Source: Actinomycetaceae bacterium
GTDB lineage: Bacteria; Actinomycetota; Actinomycetes; Actinomycetales; Actinomycetaceae
Direction: 5' to 3'
Assembly: GCA_030540715.1 (NCBI GenBank)
Contig: JAUNVQ010000003.1
Coordinates: 1-64,000 of the forward strand
DNA: 64,000 nt
The translations under genes were made by a program, and so were the position numbers. Below the pieces are notes generated by a model that made no database searches, was not told the DNA's origin, and saw only the letters and a program-made list of their open reading frames with translations. Shown piece after piece: positions 53,498-63,653 of the stretch. Position 1 is the first letter of the stretch. Each line of letters begins with the position of its first letter.

Positions 53498-53703
53498 GTG
53501 CAATAATGGATGTCGTGCCTTCGTATTTTAATATGACAATATTGTCTCAACTAACAACGAGGCCGCGCCACGTGACATGTTAGCGACAAGAGTAGGGCCG
53601 CTTGAGGGGCACAATGACGTATTTTCTGTGGGCGCATACAGTTCAATTCGGCTATATATTGATAGAATCAGTAAACGAGTCAAAGATACGCAAGGAGTAA
53701 AAC
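53498..53703. other. Gap between ftsI and mraY where murE/murF are missing
   Basis: 206 nt without a gene, in a cluster whose other junctions mostly overlap or are under 20 nt. No remnant of murE or murF is recognisable in any frame. An AT-rich TATATTGATAGAATC stretch near 53653-53667 may be part of a promoter for mraY, and AAGGAG precedes the mraY GTG. Confidence 0.7.
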
Positions 53704-54795
53704 GTGGTTGCCATTGGAGTAGCGCTTAGCAGTGCACTAATTTTGTCGCTGTTTTTTACACCCGTGTTAATTCATGTTTTAACAAAACGAAACTTTGGCC
53801 AGTTTATCCGTCAAGATGGTCCCACTGGGCATTACACAAAACGCGGTACACCAACAATGGGTGGAATCGTTATTATTGGTGCAACAACTGTGGCGTGGAT
53901 TCTTGCCCATCTTGTCAGCGGAAGGATGCCAGGATTTTCCGCATTTTTGCTGATGTTTTTATTTATTGGTGCAGGTCTTATTGGTTTTATTGATGACTAT
54001 ATTAAGATTTCAAAACAGCGTTCCCTAGGGCTACACCCTAGTGCAAAGATCATTGGGCAGCTTTCCATAGGGACAATTTTTACTTTGCTTGCTTTACATC
54101 ACCCTAATGCTGATGGAATCACAGCTGCATCATTTCATATTTCTGTTGTCCGTGATACCGTGATTACTCTTGACAGTTGGGGTCTTATTATCGGATTTAT
54201 TCTTATCATTGCATGGCTTAATTTTTTAGTTGCAGCCTGGTCAAACGGTGTTAACCTTACAGACGGTCTAGATGGTTTAGCAACAGGGGCCTCTTTGTTT
54301 TCTTTTGGGGCCTACACGGCAGTGTCGTTATGGCAGTGGTACCAAAATTGCCCAACGGCTGACGACTCAGTGCTTCAGGCATGTTATGAGGTGCGTGATC
54401 CGCGCGACCTTGCAATTATTTCGGCTGCCATAGTCGGGGCTTGTTTTGGATTCTTGTGGTGGAATACCTCACCCGCACAGATTTTTATGGGTGATACTGG
54501 TTCGCTGGCATTAGGTGGTGCTTTTGCAGGCTTATCGATTTTGTCACGTACAGAGTTTTTGGCCGTTATTATTGGCGGTCTTTTTGTGGTGATTGTGATG
54601 AGTGATGTGATTCAGATTGGCGTGTTCAAACTTACCCGGAAACGGGTATTTCGTATGGCGCCGCTGCACCATCATTTCGAATTGAAAGGCTGGCCAGAGG
54701 TCACAATTGTAGTACGTTTTTGGATTATCGCGGGCTTATTCGCTGTGCTGGGTATCGCTCTGTTCTACGCAGAATGGGTAGTGAGGGCGCTATGA
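53704..54795 (+). CDS. mraY: Phospho-N-acetylmuramoyl-pentapeptide-transferase
   Basis: 363 aa, GTG start after AAGGAGTAAAAC. A polytopic membrane enzyme (about ten helices) that links the UDP-MurNAc-pentapeptide to undecaprenyl phosphate to form lipid I. Key motifs: TPTMGGIVI, FIDDYIK with the Asp pair, NGVNLTDGLDGLA, and MGDTGSLALG, as well as the His-rich MAPLHHHFELKGWPE loop. It consumes the product of the fused MurEF. It overlaps murD by 4 nt (ATGA). Confidence 0.97.
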   Translation: MVAIGVALSSALILSLFFTPVLIHVLTKRNFGQFIRQDGPTGHYTKRGTPTMGGIVIIGATTVAWILAHLVSGRMPGFSAFLLMFLFIGAGLIGFIDDYIKISKQRSLGLHPSAKIIGQLSIGTIFTLLALHHPNADGITAASFHISVVRDTVITLDSWGLIIGFILIIAWLNFLVAAWSNGVNLTDGLDGLATGASLFSFGAYTAVSLWQWYQNCPTADDSVLQACYEVRDPRDLAIISAAIVGACFGFLWWNTSPAQIFMGDTGSLALGGAFAGLSILSRTEFLAVIIGGLFVVIVMSDVIQIGVFKLTRKRVFRMAPLHHHFELKGWPEVTIVVRFWIIAGLFAVLGIALFYAEWVVRAL

Positions 54796-56291
54796 GCTAC
54801 ACTCCGTCTGGACAAACAAGCATCGATGCAGGTCACAAGAAATCTCAAACTGCCAGTGTTTTTCATGAAGCTATTGTTATTGTCGTTGGTTTAGGGACAT
54901 CTGGATTAGCTGCAGCAAAGGCGTTAACCCGAGTGGGGGCGCACGTCATTGGCATAGAAGAAAATCATCAAGCATTTCGCACGGCAAAGCTTCAAGGCGT
55001 GAATGCCCGCTGTGCGAATCCGGAGCAGATGGCACAGATAATTACCAATGAGCCCAGTATTGATTACGTTGTTATATCGCCAGGGATCCCGTCTCATCAC
55101 CCCGTTTTTGATGCTGCACGCATACGTGGTGTGGAGCTTATTGGTGAAGTGGAACTAGCTTGGCGTCTTCAACAAGAATCTGAACATCACGACATACCGT
55201 GGCTCTGTGTAACTGGTACGAACGGAAAAACCACAACAGTTGGTCTAGCGGTGTCAATGGCGCGTGCTGCCGGGTTGAATGCTGTGGCTGTTGGCAATAT
55301 CGGCAAACCTGTTGTTGAAGCAATTGGACAAGCCCATGCCGATGTGTTTGTTGTGGAGCTTTCCAGTTTTCAGCTACATACTGTCACAACAATGGCACCG
55401 ACGGCTTCAATATGTCTCAACATTGCTGAAGATCATTTGGATTGGCATGGGAGTAGCCTAGCCTATGCCCGTGACAAAGCACAGATTTATGAACGTACAC
55501 AAAAATTCTGTATCTATAACAAGGAGGAGCCTGCGACAGTTCGCATGGTTGAAGATGCCGAAGTTGTCGAAGGTGCACGCGCTGTTGGTATTCGGCTTGG
55601 TATTCCCGCTATCAGTGAAATTGGAATTGTTGACGATGTCATTGTCGACAGAGCCTTTATTGAGGATCGTGAGCGTCAGGCCGAAGAACTTGCAACTTTT
55701 GATGACCTGGTGCATTTGGGTCAGCCATTACCAGCACTACTGATCGATATTTTAGCGGCTGCAGCTCTAGTAAGGGCCCTGGATGTCGCACCTTCAGCAA
55801 TATCCCAGGGGATTCGTGATTTCCGCATGGCTGCTCATCGCCGTGCTTTAGTGGGGCAAGCACGTGATTTGACGTGGATTGACGATTCGAAAGCAACGAA
55901 CACACATGCCGCGTATTCTTCGCTGAAGAATATGCCTAAAAAATCGGTTATTTGGATCGTTGGGGGAGATGCCAAAGATCAAGATTTTCATCAACTTGTC
56001 ACGGATGTCGCGCCTATCGTTCGCGGAGCCGTTGTGATAGGTAAAGATCAGACTGCTCTTCGTCATGCTTTTGAACAATGTGCTCCTGACATTCCCAGGG
56101 TTCATATTCGTCCGCTTGATCCAGATGAAACTTTGGAAACGCTGATGACTGAAGTAGTTCACGAGGCTGTGGCTTTGAGTGTTCCTGGTAATACCGTGAT
56201 ATTAGCCCCTGCATGTGCGTCTTGGGATCAGTTTGACAACTACGCTCAGCGTGGCGATCTCTTTGCCCAGGTTGTTACTGATATAAGATAA
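54792..56291 (+). CDS. murD: UDP-N-acetylmuramoyl-L-alanine--D-glutamate ligase
   Basis: 499 aa from the ATG at 54792; the longer frame from 54720 lies inside mraY. The N-terminal Rossmann-like part is IVVGLGTSGLAAAKAL, with an acidic strand-end Glu. ATP loop is GTNGKTT (142-148). Central motifs VELSSFQL and NIAEDHLDWHGS and the C-terminal IDDSKATNTHAA (with the carbamylation-site region upstream) are present. It adds D-Glu to the stem. A 35-residue N-terminal extension before the Rossmann motif is polar. Confidence 0.96.
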   Translation: MSYTPSGQTSIDAGHKKSQTASVFHEAIVIVVGLGTSGLAAAKALTRVGAHVIGIEENHQAFRTAKLQGVNARCANPEQMAQIITNEPSIDYVVISPGIPSHHPVFDAARIRGVELIGEVELAWRLQQESEHHDIPWLCVTGTNGKTTTVGLAVSMARAAGLNAVAVGNIGKPVVEAIGQAHADVFVVELSSFQLHTVTTMAPTASICLNIAEDHLDWHGSSLAYARDKAQIYERTQKFCIYNKEEPATVRMVEDAEVVEGARAVGIRLGIPAISEIGIVDDVIVDRAFIEDRERQAEELATFDDLVHLGQPLPALLIDILAAAALVRALDVAPSAISQGIRDFRMAAHRRALVGQARDLTWIDDSKATNTHAAYSSLKNMPKKSVIWIVGGDAKDQDFHQLVTDVAPIVRGAVVIGKDQTALRHAFEQCAPDIPRVHIRPLDPDETLETLMTEVVHEAVALSVPGNTVILAPACASWDQFDNYAQRGDLFAQVVTDIR

Positions 56292-56296
56292 TTAAC

Positions 56297-57634
56297 ATGG
56301 CTGGATGGCGACAAAAGATACCCAAAATTTCTTTTACTTATGAAACTGGTAAGTCAGGCGAATCATTGAATATTAAATGGTTTGGTGACGGCTCAACACA
56401 ATCAAGGGTTGTCACCACCCATCTGATCTTTTGGCCAACGCTAGTTTTGACAGCCATTGGTTTGATGATGATTTTTTCTGCATCAACAATCATGGAGATT
56501 TCAGAGGGCATTAACCCCTATATCGGTTTTCGCCGCACATTGTTGATTGCGGCAATCGGATTGATGGGGCTCTTTATTACCGCAGGTTGGTTAACACCGA
56601 CGCGGCTTCGTAATTTGGCTCTTTTTGCCTACGCAAGTTCGCTGGCATTGCAGCTGGCAATCTTGACTCCATTGGGTATTGAGGTGAAAGGAAACAGGAA
56701 CTGGCTTCTTATTCCTGGCATTAACCAGGTTATTCAACCATCAGAGTTTTTAAAACTTGGGTTAGCTATGTATTTAGCTTGGGTTTTTATGTCCGGCAAA
56801 GTGATTGTCTCTTCGCTGCGTTCAGTGATGGGATGGGTGGGCCTTCCAGTATTTTTTGCTTTTTTTGCGGTGATGATCGGTCACGATTTGGGTACTCTTC
56901 TTGTGTTTGTGGTCCTGGTGTTTTCGGCAATCTTTGTAGCAGGAATTCGTTTGCTATGGCTAGGTGTTGCTGCAGTAATTGGTACGGGTGCGGCAGCGTT
57001 CCTGATTGGTATTTCAGCTAGTAGACGTGCACGTGTGTACTCCTTTCTTGTAGGTAAAGAAGCCGATCCGCTAGGTGGGGATCTGCAATCTATTCGTGCC
57101 CGATGGGGGTTGGGTACAGGGGGACTTACTGGAGTTGGGCCAGGTGCATCGCGCCAAAAATGGAATTATCTTCCAGAAGCACATACCGATTTTATTTTTG
57201 CAATTTTAGGTGAAGAGTTCGGTTTAATTGGTACCAGTGTTGTGATTTTACTGTTTTGTCTTTTAGGGTTTGGAATGGTGCGTCTGATTATGCATGCCAA
57301 ACGTGTAGATGCCTGTATTTATGCAGCCACGGTCGCGGGGTGGATTCTTTCACAGGCACTTATTAACATCGGAGTGGTAATCGGTTTACTTCCCGTTATC
57401 GGTGTTCCACTTCCTTTGGTTTCATCGGGTGGTTCTGCAATGCTTGCCACACTTTTTGCCATAGGCGTACTTTTATCCTATGCACGTGATGACGCTGGCT
57501 CGCCTCCACTGTCCCTGTCACGCTCTTTTCCACGTTCATCAGCAGTTGTTACCCCAGGAAGAAAACGTCCGCAGGGTAGTCGTGTAGCTCCAACACGGCG
57601 CAGTCGACCCACGGCTAAGAAAGGACGATCATGA
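56297..57634 (+). CDS. ftsW: Septal peptidoglycan glycosyltransferase FtsW
   Basis: 445 aa. A SEDS-family polymerase with about ten transmembrane helices. Typical pieces: GLMMIFSAS, GNRNWLLIPG (extracellular loop), QPSEFLKLGLAMYLAW, the catalytic-loop region EAHTDFIFAILGEEFGLIG with its Asp, and GVIIGLLPVIGVPLPLVSSGGSAM in near-consensus form. The Arg-rich tail (about 400-445) is cytoplasmic. It works with FtsI. The end overlaps murG by 4 nt. Confidence 0.95.
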   Translation: MAGWRQKIPKISFTYETGKSGESLNIKWFGDGSTQSRVVTTHLIFWPTLVLTAIGLMMIFSASTIMEISEGINPYIGFRRTLLIAAIGLMGLFITAGWLTPTRLRNLALFAYASSLALQLAILTPLGIEVKGNRNWLLIPGINQVIQPSEFLKLGLAMYLAWVFMSGKVIVSSLRSVMGWVGLPVFFAFFAVMIGHDLGTLLVFVVLVFSAIFVAGIRLLWLGVAAVIGTGAAAFLIGISASRRARVYSFLVGKEADPLGGDLQSIRARWGLGTGGLTGVGPGASRQKWNYLPEAHTDFIFAILGEEFGLIGTSVVILLFCLLGFGMVRLIMHAKRVDACIYAATVAGWILSQALINIGVVIGLLPVIGVPLPLVSSGGSAMLATLFAIGVLLSYARDDAGSPPLSLSRSFPRSSAVVTPGRKRPQGSRVAPTRRSRPTAKKGRS

Positions 57635-58863
57635 CAGATTGTGCAAGAAATATTTCTTACGATAACGCTGCCGACAATGTTAGTACCACGCCAATGTCTG
57701 ATATGAACTTCGGTGTGAATGGCGGAGTCTTTGACAATAGTGACACTCCAGTTGCCCTGTTGGCTGGTGGGGGAACTGCGGGCCATGTGAATCCTTTGCT
57801 GGCAACCGCAAAACAGCTGCGTCAACGTGGCTGGTTGGTCCATATTTTAGGTACGAGTCAAGGTCTTGAATCTGACCTTGTTCCACGCGCAGGCTTCGAG
57901 CTTCACACTATTGACAAAGTAGCGATGCCGCGGCGGTTCACAAGGGAACTAATAACTGTTCCCATGCGGTTATTTCGCAGTGTGAACCAAGTGCGGGAAC
58001 TTATTCGCAGGCTTCACGTTGATGTGGTAGTGGGATTTGGTGGCTATGTATCGACTCCGGCATACGTAGCTGCGCATCGGGAAAAAATTCCTCTTGTCAT
58101 CCATGAACAAAATGCGCGACCTGGCTTAGCCAATCGCCTTGGTGCGCGCTGGGCACAACATGTTGCGCTGACATTTTCATCGACAGATTTGACAGCTCGC
58201 CACGGCCAAACAAGCGTGATTGGTTTGCCACTTCGTGATGATATTGAACAGTTAGCGCGTCATAGAATATCGGATTCTCACAGCACACGAGTCCGTGCTG
58301 CAAGATTTTTTGATCTTCATCCTCAACGACCAATCTTACTGGTGACAGGAGGTTCGTTGGGTGCACAACAACTTAATGAAGCCATGGTTGGGGCACTAAA
58401 AGAGGGGATCGATCCGTCTACTCAGATTATTCATTTGACCGGTAAAGGAAAAGATGTCGAGGTTCGCAAGGCCGGCGCGTCAATGCCAAATTACCGCGTT
58501 TTTGATTATTTGAATGAAATGGATAAGGCTTTGGCATGTGCGGATTTAGTGGTGTGTCGTTCTGGCGCTGGTACGGTTTCAGAACTATGTGCTTTGGCAA
58601 TCCCGGCTGTCTATGTTCCTTTACCTCATGGTAACGGCGAGCAACGTTATAATGCCGCCGATGTGATTGAAGCTGGCGGAGCATTTCTTATCAACAACGA
58701 TGCGATGGATTCCACGGCCGTTCGAAAACGTATTCTTCCTTTGCTTGAGGAAGAAACGAAACTGAAGAAAATGTCGGAGGCCGCTGCTCGATGCGGTAAT
58801 ATTGCGGCAGCGCAGGCCCTGGCCGACCGTGTGGTTGAATGTAAAGGAGATCGCCGCTCATGA
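57631..58863 (+). CDS. murG: UDP-GlcNAc:lipid I N-acetylglucosaminyltransferase
   Basis: 410 aa; ATGA overlap with ftsW supports the ATG at 57631, although it leaves an unusual 40-residue polar N-terminus. ATGs at 57694 and 57703 are alternatives. Lipid-I loop GGGTAGHVNP (46-55), second GFGGYVSTPAYVAA, and the C-terminal VTGGSLGAQQLNE and VCRSGAGTVSELCA donor-binding blocks. It converts lipid I to lipid II on the inner face of the membrane. Confidence 0.96.
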   Translation: MTDCARNISYDNAADNVSTTPMSDMNFGVNGGVFDNSDTPVALLAGGGTAGHVNPLLATAKQLRQRGWLVHILGTSQGLESDLVPRAGFELHTIDKVAMPRRFTRELITVPMRLFRSVNQVRELIRRLHVDVVVGFGGYVSTPAYVAAHREKIPLVIHEQNARPGLANRLGARWAQHVALTFSSTDLTARHGQTSVIGLPLRDDIEQLARHRISDSHSTRVRAARFFDLHPQRPILLVTGGSLGAQQLNEAMVGALKEGIDPSTQIIHLTGKGKDVEVRKAGASMPNYRVFDYLNEMDKALACADLVVCRSGAGTVSELCALAIPAVYVPLPHGNGEQRYNAADVIEAGGAFLINNDAMDSTAVRKRILPLLEEETKLKKMSEAAARCGNIAAAQALADRVVECKGDRRS

Positions 58864-60296
58864 CCGCGAAGCCGCATATTATGTCTGTTGTATCTTCCCT
58901 TCCTAAACAGGGGATTGACAAAAATGTTCCACTGTATTGTGTAGGTATTGGTGGCGCTGGTATGAGCGTTATTGCAGAGCTTCTTCATATGCAAGGTTGG
59001 CGTGTGATGGGCTCTGATCGTTACGAATCCGATACGCTGAAACGTTTACGTACTTTGGGGATCACCTGCAATAGTGGCCATGATGGCCATGATGTGCCAT
59101 CGGATGCGGTACTGGTAGTGTCATCTGCGATACCTGTGGATAATCCACAGGTAGTAGTAGCCCTTGAACGCAAACAGTTGATTATTCATCGCAGTCACGC
59201 ATTGATGTTGGCATCGGCCAAGATGGATTTTATTGCTATTGCAGGGGCTCACGGTAAGACTACAACAAGTGCGATGACTGCTCACTGTTTGCAAGAATGT
59301 GGGATAGATGCCTCCTTTGCTGTAGGAGGAATAGTTGGCGGTTTTGGTACAGGAGCCTACCTGGGTTCTGCCCCCTATTTCGTAGCAGAGGCCGATGAAT
59401 CTGATGGGTCATTTATCAACTATCAACCAAGCATCGCGGTTGTCACCAACATTGAGGCCGATCATCTTGACCATTACGGTACTTCAGAGGCTTTTTTTGA
59501 GGCATTTGTGAGCTTTAGTCACCGTGTTCGAGATAACGGTGTGTTGATTTGCTGCGCCGATGATAGGGGAGCGCGAATGCTGGCCACAAAGGCTGCTTCG
59601 GTTTGCCGTGTTATCACCTACGGAACTTCTACCGCTGTGACGGGATGCGAACATGTGCACATCGTTCATGAACAATCAGAGGGCGAAGCTACCGATATTA
59701 CCTTTTATGACGGGAAAGAAGTTGTAGAGTTACGATTATCAATGCTTGGTCATCACAATGTGCTCAATGCGTGCGCTGCATGGCTTGTAGGGAAGCTATG
59801 TGGTGGTGACAGGAATGCTCTATGCGCGGCATTTTCTTCTTTCGAAGGAACAGGGCGTCGTTTTGAGCATCGTGGGTGCGTTGGTGGTGTCAATGTTATT
59901 GATGATTATGCTCATCATCCAACAGAGCTTGAAGCCTTGATGAAGCAGGCGCGTACCTATGTAGGTAATGGACAATTGCATGTTATTTTTCAGCCGCACC
60001 TGTTTTCGCGTACGCGTAACTTTGCACAGCGTTTTGCGGATGCTTTATCACAGGCAGATGATGTGATTGTGACAAAGATTTATCCAGCACGCGAGGAACC
60101 AATGCCGGGGGTCACCGGCGAACTGATTACCAGTTTGCTCCCCTCATCGGTCTATTGTGAGGACATGTATGAAGCGGGCAGGGCAATGGCTTCACGTGCA
60201 CAACCAGGAGATGTAATTTTGACGGTGGGAGCCGGCGATATTACCCACGTGGCATCATTTATTGTCAGTGACTATGAAGGGACTAGCCGATACTGA
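58860..60296 (+). CDS. murC: UDP-N-acetylmuramate--L-alanine ligase
   Basis: 478 aa; overlaps murG by 4 nt. N-terminal GIGGAGMSVIAELL for UDP-sugar binding, GSD at the strand end, and ATP loop GAHGKTTT. EADESDGSF, NIEADHLDHYG and the C-terminal DDYAHHPTEL plus FQPHLFSRT complete the Mur-ligase signatures. It attaches the first stem residue, L-Ala. The Mur ligases C, D, E and F are therefore all encoded within 15 kb, with E and F as one chain. Its TGA shares one base with the ftsQ ATG. Confidence 0.97.
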   Translation: MTAKPHIMSVVSSLPKQGIDKNVPLYCVGIGGAGMSVIAELLHMQGWRVMGSDRYESDTLKRLRTLGITCNSGHDGHDVPSDAVLVVSSAIPVDNPQVVVALERKQLIIHRSHALMLASAKMDFIAIAGAHGKTTTSAMTAHCLQECGIDASFAVGGIVGGFGTGAYLGSAPYFVAEADESDGSFINYQPSIAVVTNIEADHLDHYGTSEAFFEAFVSFSHRVRDNGVLICCADDRGARMLATKAASVCRVITYGTSTAVTGCEHVHIVHEQSEGEATDITFYDGKEVVELRLSMLGHHNVLNACAAWLVGKLCGGDRNALCAAFSSFEGTGRRFEHRGCVGGVNVIDDYAHHPTELEALMKQARTYVGNGQLHVIFQPHLFSRTRNFAQRFADALSQADDVIVTKIYPAREEPMPGVTGELITSLLPSSVYCEDMYEAGRAMASRAQPGDVILTVGAGDITHVASFIVSDYEGTSRY

Positions 60297-61228
60297 TGGC
60301 CCGTCCACGTCGCCCTCGAATTACTACTAGCAGTCAAAAGATTAAGACTGAAGCAAAGTCGAAGTCTGGCTTGAGGCCAGCAGATGCCTTGGCTTCGTCG
60401 CAACAATCGTTGCAAGTTCAGGCCATAAAAGATCGAAGTAAAGTTGAGCCTCGAACCACTTACGCATCAAAGACTAGTTCGCAAACTGCGCCTTCAACAA
60501 CGGTGACATATTCTTTTAAAGAACGTCTTGAACAGCGAAAACGATCAGTCAGGCGGCGTCGCCTGATCTGGTTGGGGTCTTTTTTAGGTATCGGCGTGGC
60601 TCTTGGTGGCGTTATATGGGCACTTTTGTTTTCGCCTTTATGCGAGCTAGATAAAGACCAGATTCGTTTGAAAGGTGAGTTCAACAGAGTATCTGAAAAA
60701 GACGTGAGGGAACGTCTTCATGATTTACAGGGTCGTTCCTTATTCCTTTTAACAAATTCCGCTGTTGAACAACAACTAATGGATATTGCGTGGATAAAGC
60801 ATAGTGAAGTTGAATGGAATTTTCCCCACGGTATGACCGTGACATTGAGTGAAAAAAAGCCTGTGGCTGTGGTACGTGTTAAGCAACAGCTATATTTGAC
60901 AGATACACACGCTACACTTTTACCTATAGTCAAGGAAGATGATAAACAGTTCCCATTGATTATTATTAAGGGCACCCACAACAGTCATGCTGATCTTGAC
61001 AGCGGTCTGCATATTTTAAAGATCTTGAAAGATCCTGTATTGTCACGACTGGAGGATATTACTGTTCAAAAAACCCAACTGGTCACTCTTCATTTAAGTG
61101 GAGGAGTTGTCATTGAATGGGGCGACGATGATGATAATGACATGAAGATGAAGGTTCTTCACACGCTGCTTCAGCGTTCGGCGAGTGTCTATGATGTGAG
61201 CGATCCGATTCACCCAGTAACATCATAA
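60296..61228 (+). CDS. ftsQ: Cell division protein FtsQ
   Basis: 310 aa. A long basic cytoplasmic N-terminus (1-88, Arg/Lys/Ser/Thr-rich) is followed by one transmembrane helix (about 90-112). A POTRA domain follows (about 120-190; LKGEFNRVSEKDVRERL, SLFLLTNSAVEQQLMDI, VEWNFPHGMTVTLSEKKPVA cited by parts) and then the beta domain. It links early and late divisome proteins through FtsB/FtsL. The N-terminal part is longer than in E. coli, as usual in actinobacteria. Confidence 0.92.
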   Translation: MARPRRPRITTSSQKIKTEAKSKSGLRPADALASSQQSLQVQAIKDRSKVEPRTTYASKTSSQTAPSTTVTYSFKERLEQRKRSVRRRRLIWLGSFLGIGVALGGVIWALLFSPLCELDKDQIRLKGEFNRVSEKDVRERLHDLQGRSLFLLTNSAVEQQLMDIAWIKHSEVEWNFPHGMTVTLSEKKPVAVVRVKQQLYLTDTHATLLPIVKEDDKQFPLIIIKGTHNSHADLDSGLHILKILKDPVLSRLEDITVQKTQLVTLHLSGGVVIEWGDDDDNDMKMKVLHTLLQRSASVYDVSDPIHPVTS

Positions 61229-61342
61229 AAATATGGAGTTGCCACACGTGTTATAAGGGTGAGCACGATTTTATGAGAGCGCTTTTGCGACACGCTTGCC
61301 GATATTCTTTGAAAACCTTTCGCAATCTTTTACGGTCATAGG

Positions 61343-61371
61343 TTGACAGAAATCAGGCGAGAGCTTAACCC
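61343..61371 (+). promoter_or_regulatory. Possible ftsZ promoter
   Basis: A perfect TTGACA (61343-61348) is followed after 17 nt by TAACCC (61366-61371), a poor -10. The 203-nt ftsQ-ftsZ gap is the usual place of dedicated ftsZ promoters. The call is tentative. Confidence 0.35.
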
Positions 61372-61431
61372 TCTACTAGAGCTTTAAGGTTTGGCCGGTA
61401 ACATATCCGTGGGCTTTGAAGGGAGCGGAAA

Positions 61432-62775
61432 GTGGACGATCAACAGGGCAACTATGTGGCAAAGATTATAGCTGTAGGCGTTGGCGGAGGAGGTGCCAAC
61501 GCTGTCAATAGAATGATCGCATCGGGACTGCGCGGTGCGGAGTTTGTAGCTATCAATACCGATGCTCAGGCGCTGGTGCTTTCTGATGCCAATGTCAAGC
61601 TTGATATTGGACAAGAAGAAACACGAGGACTAGGGGCTGGAGCCGATCCCGCAGTAGGTGAAAAGGCTGCAGAAGACCACTACGACCAGATTAAAGAGAC
61701 GCTTCAAGGCGCAGACATGGTGTTTGTTACTGCAGGTGAAGGTGGCGGAACCGGTACAGGTGGTGCACCCGTGGTTGCACGTATCGCTAAAGAGCTGGGA
61801 GCTTTAACTATTGGTATCGTGACCAAACCCTTTAGTTTTGAGGGCAATCGCCGCATGAAACAGGCACTTGCTGGTATCGAAAAGCTTTCCAAAGAAGTTG
61901 ACGCCCTTATCACTATTCCCAACGATCGTTTACTGGCTATGTCAGATACCAATGTTTCCGTTATCGATGCCTTCAAAGAAGCAGACAAAGTTCTGCATAG
62001 TGGTGTTCAGGGAATTACTGAACTCATCACGACCTCTGCTGAAGTAAATGTTGACTTCGCAGACGTTCAATCCGTGATGAAAGACGGTGGAACAGCCCTG
62101 ATGGGAATTGGACAGGCTTCCGGTGAAAATCGCGCGGTACGTGCAGTTGAGGCCGCAATTGCTTCACCTCTCCTTGAAGCTAGCATCGACGGAGCACACG
62201 GAGCCCTTATCTTCTTCCAGGGTGGCTCAGACCTGGGACTTATTGAAGTCAGTAATGCTGCCGACCTTGTTCGCGCCGCAGCCTATGAAGAAGCCAACAT
62301 TATTTTCGGCTACAACATTGACGACAGCCTAGGTGACGAAGTACGCGTGACAGTTATTGCAGCAGGGTTCGATCGACCTGAAAACGATGCAATGAAAGAA
62401 CCCGCGAAAACGTCCTCTTCTCAATCTGAGTCCAGACCAGCCTTGGCCTCAGACAAAGAAAAAGTCGACCAGGAAGCGTCCTCAAATAAAGAAGAAACAA
62501 AGCGTGATATCGGTGCTTTACCCTCATCAAGTGATAAAGAATCAATTTTTAGCGCTACTGCCCCCGCTCCATCACCCAGCTTTGGGTCGCGCAGCTCTTC
62601 CGCGTCGCATCGGGCACCTATCGCTGCGCCAACTCGCAGCCAGCCAGCAGACCCTGCCCCCGATCCTACGCCGATCTTTACCTATCAGTCGCGATCTTCT
62701 GCGCACACAGAAGCCACGCGCATTTACGATGAAGATGGCGATGACGGTCTTGATATTCCAGACTTTATGCAGTAA
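61432..62775 (+). CDS. ftsZ: Cell division GTPase FtsZ
   Basis: 447 aa, GTG start after AAGGGAGCGG. The tubulin-like core begins [14 protein letters not shown]. The signature GGGTGTG is at 104-110, [11 protein letters not shown] and the T7 loop region [11 protein letters not shown] follow. After about residue 320 there is a Ser/Pro/Ala/Glu-rich disordered linker of about 110 residues, then the conserved C-terminal peptide [11 protein letters not shown], which binds partners such as SepF (encoded downstream). No ftsA is nearby, as expected for actinobacteria. Confidence 0.98.
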   Translation: MDDQQGNYVAKIIAVGVGGGGANAVNRMIASGLRGAEFVAINTDAQALVLSDANVKLDIGQEETRGLGAGADPAVGEKAAEDHYDQIKETLQGADMVFVTAGEGGGTGTGGAPVVARIAKELGALTIGIVTKPFSFEGNRRMKQALAGIEKLSKEVDALITIPNDRLLAMSDTNVSVIDAFKEADKVLHSGVQGITELITTSAEVNVDFADVQSVMKDGGTALMGIGQASGENRAVRAVEAAIASPLLEASIDGAHGALIFFQGGSDLGLIEVSNAADLVRAAAYEEANIIFGYNIDDSLGDEVRVTVIAAGFDRPENDAMKEPAKTSSSQSESRPALASDKEKVDQEASSNKEETKRDIGALPSSSDKESIFSATAPAPSPSFGSRSSSASHRAPIAAPTRSQPADPAPDPTPIFTYQSRSSAHTEATRIYDEDGDDGLDIPDFMQ

Positions 62776-62805
62776 AGCATCGTGCACTAAAAGAAGCGAG
62801 GACGT

Positions 62806-63555
62806 ATGTTTCGTTTAGGCGGAGCTCGGGCAGTCTTTACCAACCGAACTGGGGGAGTGTCACAGGCTCCCTACAACAGTTTGAATGTTGGTTTTCATGT
62901 TGGTGACGATCGACAACACGTTATCGAAAATCATAGGCGAATCAACGAAGCAATTGGTCATGATGTTGTATGGATGAAGCAAACGCATTCCAATCGTGTT
63001 ACCATGCTTCAGCCCGGTCATACTGATGGGCCTATTTCCGCTGATGGCCTGGTGATGGATGCACGAGCATTTTACAAGTTAGGGTTGACTCTGCCAGCGC
63101 TAGGCGTCATGGTTGCAGACTGTGTGCCGCTGTTGCTAGGTTCAAAAAACGGACACGTAGTGGCTGCGGTACATGCGGGGCGTTCTGGTATCGTCACAGG
63201 TATCGTTCGCGAAGCACTGTTTCTTTTGCGACAGCATGGCATTGCGGCCTCACAGCTACATGCCGCTATAGGGCCATCAATTTGTGGAAAATGCTATGAG
63301 GTTTCACATGAGCTCCACCAGTTTGTTACGAGCCATGTTCCAGCTGCATGGTCGCGTACGCGCTGGGGTAGTCCAGGGCTTGACCTGCGCTCGGCTGTGG
63401 TTTCTCAATTACAGGTGGCAGGGGTAACTGTCAGCTTTATTTCCAAGCGCTGTACCTATGAAGACCACAATCTTTATTCGTATCGTCGTGATACAACCAC
63501 TGGACGTTTTGCAGGAATTGCCTTGGCTACCCAGCCCTTGCAGGAAAATGGGTAG
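62806..63555 (+). CDS. pgeF: Peptidoglycan editing factor PgeF (YfiH/laccase-domain family)
   Basis: 249 aa. Family motifs: FTNRTGGVSQAPYNSLNVG, WMKQTHSNRV, MVADCVPLLL, AVHAGRSGIVTGIV and GPSICGKCYEV, containing the His/Cys metal-site residues (His in QTHS, Cys in ADCVP, His in VHAG). E. coli YfiH hydrolyses wrongly built UDP-MurNAc-L-Ser precursors, so it proofreads the MurC step. It stands between ftsZ and sepF, its normal actinobacterial position. Confidence 0.94.
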   Translation: MFRLGGARAVFTNRTGGVSQAPYNSLNVGFHVGDDRQHVIENHRRINEAIGHDVVWMKQTHSNRVTMLQPGHTDGPISADGLVMDARAFYKLGLTLPALGVMVADCVPLLLGSKNGHVVAAVHAGRSGIVTGIVREALFLLRQHGIAASQLHAAIGPSICGKCYEVSHELHQFVTSHVPAAWSRTRWGSPGLDLRSAVVSQLQVAGVTVSFISKRCTYEDHNLYSYRRDTTTGRFAGIALATQPLQENG

Positions 63556-63653
63556 ATGTCACGAATAGATTTTAAACACGCCGAGCATAATCACGCTAAA
63601 ATGCGTGACAAAAATATAGCGTCAATAACATAGGTACTGAAGAAAGGGAAACA

